DNA from: Culex pipiens pallens
Taxonomy: Eukaryota; Arthropoda; Insecta; Diptera; Culicidae
Assembly: GCF_016801865.2 (NCBI RefSeq)
Contig: NC_068939.1
Span: 115,656,090 to 115,720,089, forward strand
Length of the DNA: 64,000 nt
Direction: 5' to 3'
In this document: piece by piece, positions 1 to 13,100 of the stretch
Numbering within the stretch: position 1 is the first letter of the stretch
How the letters are laid out: each line of letters begins with the position of its first letter
Translations under genes and position numbers: made by a program
The notes under the pieces: generated by a model
The model's database searches: none
What the model was told of the DNA's origin: nothing
Seen by the model: the letters and a program-made list of their open reading frames with translations, nothing else

Positions 1-536
1 GTTTTTTCATGAAACCCTCACATGTTATATATTTTTAGAAAGCATATGAGAAGACCTTTCTTGTGGATTAAGAATTTTCAAGACTTGACTTACCTATCTA
101 AAATTACAAGCAGTTTAAAAATGGTCTGAATTTACATAACCTCAAATGGTCCCGTCTGATCGCCACGAAAAAAGCCTTGTAGAGGGATGCCATTTTCCTA
201 AAAGGCGATGTCTGTATAATCTTGACAAAAAGTCTGTAGGAAGTCTGTTTTTTTTTACTCGTCACTTATTTTTATTAGGACCTCTTAGGTGCTGCGATCA
301 CGTTAGGGGAGATCCATAAACCATGTGGACACTTTAGGGGATTGTAATCACTCTATAAATGAGAGGAAGGCACCAACCACCTAAAGGTGGATTAAGTTAC
401 GTTTTTTTCAAGGGTTCAAAAAGTTGGAAATGTAACTTCAACCGGCCATGAAGTTTGCAAAAAAAAAAAAAAAATTGAATTTGTGGGATGTTATTGCAAC
501 TACAACTATGAAGCAGGCATCTTGTATGAGCACTAG

Positions 537-674
537 CCCAGTCACGGCGTTCTAGCAGGATTCTAGCAGAGTTCTCACAGAACTGGATATTCTTATAGAA
601 TTCTAGCAGAGATGTTTCACTATTCTAGCAGGATTCTGGCAGAACCAGTTCTGCTAGAATATTTCGTGACTGGG
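537..674. mobile_element. Small MITE with CCCAGTCACG termini
   Basis: It begins CCCAGTCACG and ends CGTGACTGGG, a perfect 10-bp terminal inverted repeat. Inside are several direct and inverted copies of TTCTAGCAG. No clear target duplication was found. It has no coding capacity, so it would depend on a transposase in trans. Confidence 0.55.
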
Positions 675-714
675 AGGGTGTAATATGGTTGCATGGAAAA
701 AAATATGTTGTCAA

Positions 715-1335
715 AATTTAGTGAGCACACACAGCAAATTTTGGGTTCAATTTCAGTAAAATAAATAGCTGAATGTGATTCAGTAATCATCACGTTTACT
801 GAAATTCGGTAATAAACAAAAACATTACTGAAAAATCAGTAACTGGCTATCTGTCAAACTGAAACGTCACTTATTACTTATTGTTTGGATGCTGCCGAGA
901 GAAAATCCTCTCTCAAATGTTTTTTTTTGTATTGTGATCTTTAGAAACAAAGGTAAGAAAAATGTTAATAGCGTGCTAACCACCTGTTTTTCTAGGTTTG
1001 GACGATTGATGGAATAGATGAATAAATAACAGTATTTTATGACAAGAAAAATTATATTTTTTTTGCTGAATCTTCAGCAAATTATCTGTCAAACTGCCGC
1101 AAGAAAATTACTGAATTTTCTGCAAAATAATTTGACGTTTCTTTTGTTGAAATTTCAGTAGTTTTTGGCAACCATTTTACTGAAATTTCAGTAATTCATC
1201 TGTCAAAGTGACAAATATCAGTTAACTGAGAATTCAGTAAAATCTAAATTACTGAATCGTTTACTGGATTTTCAGTAGCTGAAAATTCAGTAAAACTTTA
1301 CTGAATTTCAGCAAAAAATGTGGTGTGCAGCAAAT
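715..1335. mobile_element. AT-rich MITE with CAGTAA/TTACTG palindromic motifs
   Basis: The stretch is dense with TTTACTGAAATTCAGTAA-like palindromes. It starts near GAGCACACACAGCAAATTTT and ends near a degenerate inverse (AAAAAATGTGGTGTGCAG). The ends are imperfect, so the limits are approximate. No ORF. Confidence 0.45.
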
Positions 1336-1503
1336 TTTTAGTTTCTTTTGGGGTCCTAATCAACTCCCCAAAGTTTATGAAAGATTGGTTTAGTCCTCAC
1401 TTTGTGCCAAACAATTAAACTTTCGTTGGGAATTTTTATAGGAAAACCTTTTTTTTTTGGATTTTGTAATTTATTAAATTCACTTTTCACGCTGTATTAA
1501 AAC

Positions 1504-2292
1504 TAGAGGTGGGCAAAACCGCTCTTTTTTAAGAGCCGCTCATTTTCGTTCGCTCATTAAAAAGAGCCGCTCTTTTGAACGGCTCTTTCGCTCTTTTTCA
1601 AAGTTTGTGATTTTTTTTTAAATCGTGTGATTTCATAAGTTATTTTTCATTGGACTTTTATAAATTACTTGATAAAACAAATTAAAACTGAAAACGAGAA
1701 GATGCCCTTAAAAACCATAGGTCTTTATGGTCTCTTTGTCAAGATTTCTACTCGAACCTAAACATTTGAGTAATTGAATGGCATCCAAACTTAAATCTAG
1801 GATGCTGGAAAAATTGTTTTTAATTTTAAAATTGCGTTTTTTTCTGCAAGAATTGAACTAATGCTGATGTATTATTTGGAGAAAATATTCTGTGAAATCT
1901 TTTCTACATTCTGATTTGATCGATAAAGTCTATAGACTCGATTTTTGGTAATATTTTACAAATTATGCAATTTAAAGCTCAAATTCGTATTCCGGTAATA
2001 CTTTAATGTACAATCAGTTTTTTCATTTTGTTCAGAAAGTCATTTTCTTTTGGGATTAATTTTTATAAGCATTGAAATATTTGAAATTGCATTTTCAATT
2101 CTCAAAAACAAATTTTGTTTGGAAATTCAACAAATTATGTTTGTAACATAAATCATGCCATCTTGAAACGGTTCTTTCAAAAGACCGAAGTTTAAATAAG
2201 AACCGCGGTTCTTTTTTTCTGAGCCACGGTTCGTTCGCTCTTTTCAGTGAACCGGCTCTTTGAGCGGCTCGCTCTTTTTTTGCCCACCTCTA
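1504..2292. mobile_element. hAT-type non-autonomous element with 8-bp target duplication
   Basis: Termini are TAGAGGTGGGCAAA and its inverse TTTGCCCACCTCTA. The flanks carry the perfect 8-bp direct repeat ATTAAAAC at 1496-1503 and 2293-2300, the signature of hAT transposition. The sub-terminal regions repeat GAGCCGCTC/GAGCGGCTC motifs in both orientations, possibly transposase binding sites. The 789-bp body is AT-rich with no ORF. Confidence 0.85.
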
Positions 2293-2464
2293 ATTAAAAC
2301 CATTATTTTAGAGCAAAAAACACGTTTCTGACCAGTTTTAAGGACGCTGTATTTTTTTTAAGGGGCAAGCTAGCACCATACTCTCTTGGGGAAAGTTGTA
2401 GTGCACCTTCTAGAGCATCCGAATATGAATCAAGTTTTAGTATAGCGTATGTAGAGTTTTTTAC

Positions 2465-2580
2465 ATGCGCATGTATTGCGTGTACGTACACGAAAAAAAG
2501 TGAGGTTAAATTTTGTCCGGCCAGCAAAATCAAATGGTGCGCTAGTGTGCGTACGCGAAACGTCATAAAGCTCTATACTG
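2465..2580. repeat. Dispersed repeat also present near 51.8 and 52.2 kb
   Basis: The sequence around GTGTACGTACACGAAA, AGTGAGGTTAAATTTTGTC and GTCATAAAGCTCTATACTG recurs at 51760-51850 in the same orientation and at about 52155-52275 inverted. The three copies share about 100 bp with a few differences. Family unknown. Confidence 0.7.
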
Positions 2581-3432
2581 ACAAATTTCTGTGCTGGAAA
2601 ATCGATTTTGATATTACACCCTAATGAGCACACACACATTATTTTGCTGAAGTAGTTACTGGAGAAATATAGATCATGGAAAAGACGTAAACAAGCTCCT
2701 TAAAAATACTAAGGGCAACAAAATGTGAGCGTTCCGAATGCGATGACTGTACTTTAATAAGAATTGGAGACAGGATTAGTCTTTGTCGAGGAATATAATT
2801 TTGAATAATGTAATCGGTATAAAATAGTCTCCGCGACGTCGAACAAACGATACCGTTATTGACAATCAGTCGCTATCTAATCAAGAGCAATAATTGTCTT
2901 TGTAGTCTTCTTCTGAATTGTGCAAATTGCACCTTATTTTTACAGTTTTGTCACTACAAATTGAAAAGTAATGGTTCAAATAAAACAATAATTTTTGTTT
3001 AGAAATTTAAAGCAGAAACAACCTTTAAATTGTTGTCGTCGAATTCATTGATCTGCAAAAAAAATTTGTCTGCAATGCATTTTTTCACGTAGTTGAACTT
3101 ATTGCACCTTTAATCAGTTGACTTTAAATTTGATTTTTAATATTTAATTCAATAAATAAAAGTTACACCTGTATGATGCAGTAAATCCTTATCTACGTCC
3201 TTACGTAACACAATATTTTCACCAAGTTCCGGGGCCAAAATTTAATCTTTTTCACGTGAATTAAAGTTCGAGTACTTGCCGTATGCCGCCCTCTTTAAAC
3301 TGTCCATCAACGTTTGTTGGCTAGATCCACTCGAACAAAATAATATGCATAAGACGCTGGTCGACGGAGGTGTCGTCTCGATCGTCACCCCATCGGTCGT
3401 TGCGCTTAAGCGTCTGAGTCTGAGCGCCTGAT

Positions 3433-3470
3433 TATAAGCATCTCTCGCGCGGCCCGACTTGGCTTAGTCG
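3433..3470 (+). promoter_or_regulatory. Putative PAPS synthetase core promoter
   Basis: TATAAG at 3433-3438 is followed about 30 bp later by an initiator-like TTAGTC near 3464, in a locally GC-richer stretch about 510 bp upstream of the proposed ATG at 3974. The spacing fits a TATA/Inr pair. A GTAAGG at 3474 could be a splice donor of a short leader exon. This is inference from motif spacing only. Confidence 0.3.
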
Positions 3471-3973
3471 TCGGTAAGGCCTCATTTGGAAAGTACACGC
3501 GCGCCGCTCTTCTTGCTTCCACGCGTTCGACTGTTCGAGAGCTGCTTCTTGTGCGGGTTTTTGGAGTCTCGTCGTACACACAAATAGTCTAGCGTCGGAC
3601 TTGGGGCGAATCGGTTCAGTGTTTTACTGTTGGTTTTGCTCGTGATCAGGAATAGCCAACAACAGAAGTATAGCAAAGTGTTCAACGGTCTTTTTGTTGG
3701 GGGGATTCGCGTAAGCTCAGCATCTTCACCTTTGCCATAATTGGGCACCTTACGTAAGGGACAGCAACCCTGCTCAACTCCCTTGGTTGAACTCCCTTCC
3801 AAACCCTCCCGGAAGTGTGCGCCTGACCGCAAGCAAGCCTGTGTGATCTCCGCGACCTGATAAAAGTGAGAGTTTTTCGTGCTTTATCGCGCTCCAGCTC
3901 CGGCAGCCTCAGAAGTGTTTTGTGCGCGCGCTCAGTTGAGACCAACTTGAAGAGGGAGAGAAAGGAAGCAATA

Positions 3974-4111
3974 ATGTTTGTCAAGCGAAGGAAGTTCCCC
4001 AACTCCAACAACAACGAAATTTTGAACAACTCCAACTACGAGAAGCAGAAGCAGCAGGTGGCAAAATTGCGCTGCACCAAGCATAAAGACTGCAACGGCG
4101 GCACAAGTGAG
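3974..4111 (+). CDS. Papss: PAPS synthetase exon 1, variable N-terminus
   Basis: The exon encodes 46 residues (MFVKRRKFPN... ending GGTSE), basic and Asn-rich, with no similarity I recognise to conserved PAPSS sequence. The ATG at 3974 is preceded by AGCAATA. The donor GTAATG at 4112 leaves phase 0, matching exon 2. The frame stays open upstream to 3866, but the internal ATG gives a compact leader. Insect PAPSS genes can use alternative first exons, so another start may exist in the 7.5-kb intron. Confidence 0.6.
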
Positions 4112-7100
4112 GTAATGTGCGATATTTGAACTTATTTTGCATTTTTGGACGAGGGCACTGTTAAAAAAAATACAGTTTGGTATCAGAATCTATCTTTGAG
4201 TTGCAATTTAGTTAATCAACAGCATTCAAATTTTAAATTGAAATTTAGAAATTTTCCTAGTGACCACACATAAGCAATCACTTGTGTATACGAACAGGGC
4301 TTTAGGGATGGGCAACGTGTACAATATTGTTATACGCAACGTAAGTCAACGTGTTTACGCACCTCCAAGAGCGTGACTGTTGCGTCAAGTCCACGTGCCG
4401 GTACAACACGGCTCGAACGTTCGCCGTACAATTGATTCTGACGACGGCTGATGGATTTTTAGTTGTGCACCTTTGCCTCGGTTTGGAAATGTTACGGGGC
4501 ACCTGTTTGTAGTTTAAAACTAGATAACAAAAAAAATCAAAATTGAACGAACAATGCCAAAGAGGCTATTAGCTTCGTTCTAACAGAGGACTAAGTCTGT
4601 ATTTGAAACCTGTGGGGAACGTGCAGCCATGGTTTTGCGATCGAGACCTATATATTTCCAAGAAATATTTGGAAAACTTAACATGAATTAAAAAAAAACA
4701 AATACGCTCTAGAATGGGTCCAAACTTTTGTCCTTTGGATATTGATACCTAAGCAAAAATGCTAACCATTAAACTATCCTAGGGTCAAGGTGGCATTTAG
4801 AAAAAATCACATGAAATTTGATACAAGTTTTACTTGAATATTGAATAGGACCGAGCCATAGCAATATTACAGCTTAATAACTATGCAGAGCACCAAAATG
4901 TGTACATTCATTTCTAAATTTAAAGCTTTAATGTGCTCTAAAGAAGGTTTTGCTCGCGTTGTCCCGTCACAAAATGAAGCAATTGTCGAATCTCCTTAAA
5001 ATTAGGTTTTTTAAACAAAATTCAACTCTAATTTATGATTTTGAATGCTACACAGCAAAAAATCCGATGGTAAAATCACATGCAAAAGCATGCACATCAC
5101 TAGGGTTAGTGAAATTTCACGATTTCGCGGACAGCGTGAAATCCGCGAAATTTGGCTTTTTCCGCGAAATCCCGTGAAATTTTATGTTTGTGTGAAAATG
5201 TAACGATTTTTCTCAAAATAATTTATCAAACTCAAAAAGGAATAAAAATCATCTTATGAATAACTGCAGAATTGAGCGAGTGAATTCACTGGTTTAATTA
5301 CTCATATACGGTTTGTTATTTTTGACGATTTCGTGGACGGCGTGAGATTCGTGAAATTTATCAATTTACTCAAATCATTTTTTTTAAATAACAACTTTAA
5401 TAAATATGTCATCCAAAAAGACTTTTCAATCAAGTTTTATTAGTTTTCAATTAAAAAGCTTTAATATATATTTATTAGGGTGGGTCATTTTTTTCGAAAG
5501 TGTTCGGATCAAGTTGATATAAACCATTTGAAGATATGTACAGATTTTAGATTTTTATTAGAAACTAACTAAATTTAGTAATATTTTCATTCGCTGTGAT
5601 TACTGCTGTTTTATTTGATAGATATAGTTTTAAAAGAAATTAAAAGAATCAAGCTTTGTTTTATTCAAAATAAAATGAAGAGTATTTTTTTGGGCCTGTT
5701 TAATTTTAACGATATTTGTTTATTTGGGTTGATGATTCCAGTGAAAGTTAAAAAAAATACTACTTTTTAGTTTTCTTTTCTCATTTAGAATATTTTGAAT
5801 TTCGTTAAAAATTAAATTAATTTTGCTAATTGATTTTAAATTAAGTTTTTGAAAAGTAAGCTTAAACCGTTGAAAAATATGTTTAAATTCAATTTAATGT
5901 ACTCATTTTGACTGGACAAGTTTGTAAACACAGCAAAAAATCCGATGGTAAAATCGCATGCAAAAGCATGCACATCACCTTCGTCAAAATAAACACTTAA
6001 TATTACACACAGCATGTACAGGCCTTTTACACGCAGCTGGATTACTACTTTTTTAGATGTGAATCTTGCTTTGATATGAAATGCAATAAAATGCAAAATG
6101 ATATAACAGGAGCATATTAGCCAAAACATTTTAGCTTTTTTAGTCGAATATTAAAAGAGCAGTTCAGTAAATGAGAATACGCGTGCCCTTCATTTTGTTT
6201 CAAAATATATATATATATATATAGAGCCCATCCATAAACCAAGAGGAATATTATTTTGAAAATTGGGAGAATTTTTTTTTGTTTCGCATTCAAATTTAGT
6301 GATGATTTTTTTAGTTTATTGAAGAATAATATATAATGAAGCATAAAAAGTAGTTTCTGTGATTTAAACATAGGAATTTCAGAGTTATTTTAACATCTTT
6401 CAAGTTCCGCGAAATTTGCGTGAAATTTTTTGTTTTGAAATTGAGGTCCCCGTGAAATTTGCCATTTTCGAGCGTGAAAAATCACTAAGCCTACACATCA
6501 CCTTCGTCAAAAAAGACACTTAATATTAAACGCTGCATGTACATTTTTTTGTAAACACAAAAAAAAAGTTGCAACCGACAGGACTCAAACCCAGCACCAA
6601 CAGTTAGGACTGGCGCCTTAGCCCGCTCGGCTATCAGACTGATGAAAAATGGAAAGGATAAACGTATATGTGAGCTTGCCATTTCGGTCAAGTAGGTTTC
6701 CCATACTGATGGGCTACATATTTCAGGGTATAATATTACACAGAATTTCATAAAATAATGCAAAATTTATTTTACACCCAGGCCTTTTACACGCAGCTGG
6801 ATTACTACTTTATTTGCTGTGTAGTTTTTATTCAAATTCTTATAAACATTATAAAAAAGGCTCTTTAAGACTGTTACCTAAGGTTAGAGGCAGTCTTTTT
6901 GCCTTTCTCACCTTACTGAGGAAAGGCTATAAATCACTCGAAAAATAAACTTCTTAATTCGACCTCCTAGACTCACCTTCACGTAGGGGGAGAGGGAGTA
7001 ACATGCACCCCCTAAGGGAAAACTGTGATTTCTCAACCATTACAACATTACTTTGGAAGAATTTTGTTCGATGTTCTAAAACAACTATTATTCTTCGTCA

Positions 7101-10100
7101 TCCGTATGAAAAATGTCTTAAAAAACCTCAAAATTGTTCGAAAATATCAAATTTCTAAAAACATGTTTGATTCATTTCAAACAACCATGCGGGGCAATAT
7201 GCACCGCAACATTGGGGCAAAATGCACTACAACAACGGGGCAAAATGCACCGGGTAAAAGCAGTTTTTACTAGTCACCATTAGATGACACCGCTGTTTTT
7301 ACAAAGGAGCTTCACAGCGGTGCATTTTGCCCCGACCACGCCTTTTGCAGAAAATTTAATTAAAAATGCATTTTTTGATGTTTTTGGACTCATCTATCTA
7401 CAGAATAATGAAGATTATGGCCAAAACTATATATAATACCTCAACACTTACAATATCAAGAAATGCTTTTTGTATTGTCCAAAAATCATAATGAAGGTTC
7501 AATGAAAATTAGATGAAAACACAACATTTCTTGACTTTTTTTTGATAAGGTCCTATAAACAAATGTAAACATTGAGTGTATCCCGCTTACTCCGATGGAC
7601 TTTGACATAAGGTGTGAAAGGGATACACTCAATGTTTACATTTGTTTATAGGACCTTATCAAAAAAAAGTCAAGATTTTAAAGTTTTGCAAATAACTTGA
7701 GCTGTTTCTATACTGCGATGCTCAATTTTTTCCAGCATGGTTTAGCAATGTTAAGCTTCCAATTTCTATGATTTTTTCTCCGGAAAATTCTTCCAAATAC
7801 CGAGAAAAGCAGGGGGTGCATTTTGCCCCGGAGGTGCATATTACCCCCTCTCCCCCTATACATATCGACTCAGAATCAAAAACTGAACAAATGTCTGTGT
7901 GTGTGTTTGGATGCGGATGTGTGCACCGAAAAATTCTCACTCAATTATCGCAGCACTGGCTGAACCGATTTTAATCGTTTTGGTCTCATTCGATTTGACT
8001 TGGGGTCCCATAAGTCCCTATTGAAAATTATGATGTTTAGTAAAGTACTTCTAAAGTTATGCTAAAAAAACAATTTTGAAGAAAGTCCGGAAGATCGTAA
8101 AATGGGTGGTTTTTGTTAGAAAACCCTTCATGTTATACATTTTTAGAAAGGTAAATACCAACCTTTACAACGAGCCCAAACATTGAAGATCTGATAACCC
8201 GATCAAAATTTCTTAGCATTTATGTGTTATTTATACACTTTTTGAAGGTCATATCTCAGATATTCCGATGAAAATAGTGTCCGAGTCCATTATGGGACCC
8301 GTCGTTAGTTAGATAATTGAAAGACCTTTCAAACGAGCCTAAACGGCAAAATGCAAACTGCAACGACAAAAATATAAAACAATTTGAAGTAAATAAATGA
8401 ATGTGAACAGTTAATAACAAAACGAAAAGTACAACAAAGATGAAAAGCATTTAGCCATACCACTTAGAATGTAAACGAAATGTAATTATTATAAGAATGT
8501 TCAATAAGGATTTATTTAATTTCGAAATTTTCAAATTTTACCAAAGCCAAAATTATGTTATTGTGAGGAAGATATGATGGATTTAGTAACGTTTTTTTTT
8601 AGTTAATTTCGTTGTTGTTTTCAATAATCAAGACACATAACCCGAAAATAGCGATGCAAGAAGCATATCCCGTAACGGGCCAGTTTTAAATGGACCTTAG
8701 ACTAAATCCTGAATTCGGATATGCCTGTTGATTTTCTCAATTCTCAAAGGGAACTCAAAGTTTCAAGATGGCGTCCAATATGGCGCCTGAATGGAAAACC
8801 ACCAACAAAGGATTTATAAGTTGAATCAACTATAGTCAACTTTAACTAATTTGGGGTCGCTGAGCTCGAATTTGAGTCATAGAATACTCCAAAGCACTAG
8901 GGAAATGTGCAATATAAGATGGCGGTCAATATTAAAATATTAAAATTATGGGGTAGCTGACTGAGCCCTAGTACTCAGGTATTTTAAAACTATCTTGGAT
9001 TGCACATTCCCTAAGTACTTTGGAGTTTTCTAAGGCTTATATTCGAGTTCAACAACCTAAAATTAATTAAATTTGACCTGTTGGCTGCCTGTTTCATTTT
9101 TGAATATATAAAATTCAATAACCTTGCTTAGGAGCGGCCGTGGCTGACTGGTTACGGTGTTCGCTTTGTAAGCGAATGGTTCTGGGTTCGATTCCCATCT
9201 GCTCCCAACGAGAAAGTTAAGAACACATAATTTTGAAATGATGAATATGAACGAAAAATCAAAGTCGCTCGAAGCGGGGTTCGATCCTCCGTCCTTTGGA
9301 TTGGTAAGCAAAAATGCTAACCACTAGGCCATGGCGACTTGGTGAGCGTGGACTGGAATTAGGAATACTGTTACAGAGAGCGAGTTGTGGCGCTATAACC
9401 ACGGCAAAATAGTGTCCAGGGCATTCGTGGAAATACAATGTCCCATCCCAGAGGGCCCCGGAGTACCAAACCTTCTTAGCATGGTGCTCCCAACGAATAC
9501 AACCAAATCACGGAGCGTATGGTGGTGTGTCCCCACGCTTCTTCCTTCCCTGTCGATTCAGAATTGTGTTGTTGTTCGAACACTCTGTGCTCAAACTCAA
9601 CCCAATTACGAGTCATCTCTGCGATACGGCTTTACGCAGTAGGCCTGGCCGGTTTAACGCTTGTGATGTTTCAATGCATTCCGATGCAATGGCGCACTAC
9701 AAATGTTAATAAATGACAAGAAGAGTGCTAGGCGTCATCTAACCTAAGGCACTCTCCAGGATCCCTTCGAAAGATTGGCTGCGCTAGGGTCTGATTAGAT
9801 TAGATTAGATTAGATTAGATTAGATAAAATTCAATAACCTTGCTTCGCCAAGATGGCCACCATCTTGGATTGCACATTCCCTGAATACTTTGGAGTATTC
9901 TAGGGGTCATATCAGACTTCAGCGATCCAAAAAAAAAAGCAAAGCAATCCACTTTAACGACCCCCGGGTCTTTTGTGGTCTCTGTTGCAAGTTTCTGCTC
10001 ATTTCTAGGTGTCCGAAGGTTATGTGTGGTGAGTCACTCAAAACCTCTTTTACGCAAATGGACCTACGTTTTACTTCCCCATCCGATAGAAGGCCAGGAG

Positions 10101-13100
10101 GATAAGGCGGGAATCGAACCCGCGCCCCATAGCAACTTAGGAATCGGCAGCCGAAGCCGCTAACCACCGCGCCACGAGGCCCAAATTAGTTAAATTTGAC
10201 TAGTTGATTGAACTTAAAAATCCTTTGATGGTGGTATTTTCATTTAGCCGTCATATAAGACGCCATCTTGAATATCTCGCTTCCCTTTGAGACTCAGGAA
10301 AATCACAAGGCAAATTTGAATTCAGAAGAGGTCGATTTAGTCTTGATCGATCAAAAAATTATTACACTCTAACCCCGACGGTTTGACACCAACTGTTGTC
10401 AAACGAACGGGATCACTTTTTAGTTTAACACCCCTTTTACACGGAGTTCACACAAACTACCAAACGTTTATGTTGATAGTGTGCGTGACCGCCGTGTAAA
10501 AAGTGACAGTTCGTCACACGTTTTGCTTCTAGACACGAAAAATGAGCACCTTTTTTGAATTCGTGCCTTGACCAAAAAAAATGCCGTAAACGCAAACTTG
10601 CGTCAGTCGTAACCCTGGTTGCTTTCGGCCAATTTTCGATTTTTAAGAAGCATTTTAATAGTAGTAGTAGTATTTTAATAATAGTAACAAGTTGCAAAAA
10701 GAGGATTTTTTCAGCACGAGTCGTACATTTATCCAACGAGGTTCACCGAGTTGGATAAATATGAAGAGTGCTGAAAAAAATCAAGTTTTGCAACGAGTTC
10801 CATACAACATTTTTTGCAATTCCGAAAAACACCCATTGAGTGAAATTTTAAGTCAAATTTTCATTTTTTTGTCAATAAATCGTTTAAATCAAAAAAAAAA
10901 TTTGAAAAGTGTTACTTTTCGAAACAAGTGCTGAAAAGTTCAACTTTTCAGCACCCGTTTCAGTGCTGAAAAGTAGAACTTTTCAGCATTTATTTTGAAA
11001 AGTGTTGCTATTCGATTCTGTTATTTTTGGTACAGAAAAGTAGGCTATTTCGTCGTTCAAGAATGACTGGAAAAGTAAGTAGTTTCACGACGGAATTGCA
11101 AAAATGTGTTTTTTTAAATTCTACCCAATGTTCAATCGATAGTATCTTGGAAATCATTGATCAGACTTTAAATGTTAAAAAGTTAAAGGGCTTACATTAA
11201 TTGGCACTATTGAAATGTAAGCCGTGATTTAAAAAAAAAATTAATCAATGTCATGACAAAATTTCAGCCCCAGCCAGACGCAATGTAACTCTTGATGCCG
11301 GTGTATAAATTTGAAACAACAATATAGCTACGGATGATGAAACATAAAATAAAAAAAAAGTCCAGCATTTAAAGCACATGTGGTGTTTGTAATGCACATG
11401 CTTGTTGAAGCCCTTCTAACGATTCTTCAAGGTTGAAGGAACATCTAAGGCTTTGATGCTTAATTGTCCCAGTATGTTGAGCGTCTTTCAGATTTAAGCA
11501 AAGATCGCCTGAATTGGAAAGGTTTTTTGAATGTAGCATACTAAAGTAATGTCTCTTCTCCTCATCTTTTGCAGTGCCTGCAAGTTGCCACCAATGTCAC
11601 CGAGCAGAAACACAACGTGACCCGGGAGGTGCGTGGCCAGAATCTCGGTCTCTGCCGGGGCTTCCGCGGCTGCACGCTCTGGCTGACGGGACTCAGCGGA
11701 GCGGGCAAAACGTCGATCGCGTTCGAGCTGGAAGCCTACCTCGTGTCCAAGGGCATCCCTGCGTACGGCCTCGACGGGGACAACATCCGAACGGGTTTGA
11801 ACAAGAACCTGGGCTTCTCGCAGGTCGATCGAGAGGAAAACATTCGTCGTGTGGCCGAAGTGGCGAAACTGTTTGCCGACAGTGGAGTCGTGTCGATCTG
11901 CAGCTTTGTGTCGCCGTTCGCCGAGGATCGGGAGATGGCGCGGAAGATTCACAAAGATGCGGACTTGAAGTTTTTTGAAATCCACGTCAATACTCCGCTG
12001 GAGGTGTGCGAATCTCGAGATGTTAAGGGGCTGTACAAGAAGGCTCGCCAGGGTTCGATCCAAGGGTTTACGGGAGTTACGCAAGCGTACGAAGCTCCCG
12101 AGAGCCCGGACTTGGCCGTTTCGACGGAGGGTGTTACGGTACGACAGTCGACGTACAAGCTGATAAAGCTACTTGAAGACGAGAACATTATACCAAAGTT
12201 CATCAAGGAAGACGAACCCATTCCGGAGTTGTTTGTGGCGGACCACTTGAGAGTTGAGGTCGAGGCGGAAGCAAAAACACTGCCATCAATCCCAATCAGC
12301 ACCGTTGAGTTGCAGTGGCTCCAAGTGCTGGCCGAAGGTTGGGCCCACCCGTTGAAGGGTTTCATGCGCGAGAAGGAATATCTGCAGGCGTTGCATTTCA
12401 ACTGTGTATTAAGCGAGGATGAAACGATGCGTGAAAACCAGTCCATTCCAATAGTATTATCGGTTAGTGAAAGTGATAAGAACAAACTAGACGGAGTCAG
12501 TGCCCTGTCGTTATCGTACGAGGGTCGGTTGGTGGCAATTCTGAGGAAGCCCGAGTTTTACGCTCAGCGAAAGGAGGAACGATGCGCGCGGCAATTCGGA
12601 ACCGCAAACGGCGACCATCCGTACATCAAGATGATCATGGAATCTGGCCAATTTCTTGTCGGTGGCGAGGTTGAAGTGCTCGATCGTATCGTTTGGAACG
12701 ACGGGCTGGACAGCTATCGTTTGACGCCGAACGAGCTGCGGAAAAAGTTCCAGGACATCAAAGCGGACGCCATATTTGCCTTCCAGCTGCGCAATCCCAT
12801 CCACAATGGACACGCACTGCTGATGAGCGACTGCCGCCGTCAGCTGGTGGAGCGCGGCTTCAAGAATCCGGTTCTGCTGCTGCATCCACTCGGCGGTTGG
12901 ACCAAGGACGACGACGTGCCGCTGCCGGTGCGAATGGCTCAACACCAGGCCGTGCTAGATTCGGGAGTGCTGAAGCGGGAGCACACAATTTTGGCCATTT
13001 TCCCGTCTCCGATGATGTACGCTGGCCCGACCGAGGTGCAGTGGCATGCGAAAGCAAGTGAGTATTGTATGTGATTGAAAAACGTGTGCATTTGAGAAAC

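Larger units (their letters stand above)
1..3400. other. Intergenic DNA upstream of PAPS synthetase, MITE-rich
   Basis: I see no convincing coding exon here. Short open frames are low-complexity or belong to repeats. The identifiable content is a small inverted-repeat element (537-674), an AT-rich MITE full of CAGTAA/TTACTG motifs (about 715-1330), a hAT-type MITE (1504-2292) and a dispersed repeat (about 2465-2580). Between 2640 and 3400 I see only AT-rich single-copy-looking sequence. Confidence 0.6.
4112..11574 (+). other. PAPS synthetase intron 1, filled with repeats
   Basis: This 7.5-kb intron shows no host coding exon. It contains nested elements at 5050-6830 with ACACAGCAAA-like ends, a nested MITE (6986-7857), SINE and tRNA-like modules (6560-6645, 9131-9343, 9930-10182) and a foldback repeat (10680-11105). 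An alternative first exon could be hidden here but I could not identify one. Confidence 0.7.

Noticed and set aside
3482..4035. Minus-strand frames over the PAPS synthetase leader
   Set aside because: There is no domain similarity; they overlap the likely 5' UTR and first exon of the + strand gene.
9131..9343. Functional tRNA genes
   Set aside because: Modules occur as repeated oppositely oriented pairs inside repeats, and the second module has a poorly paired anticodon arm. A SINE origin fits better, though a folding score was not computed.
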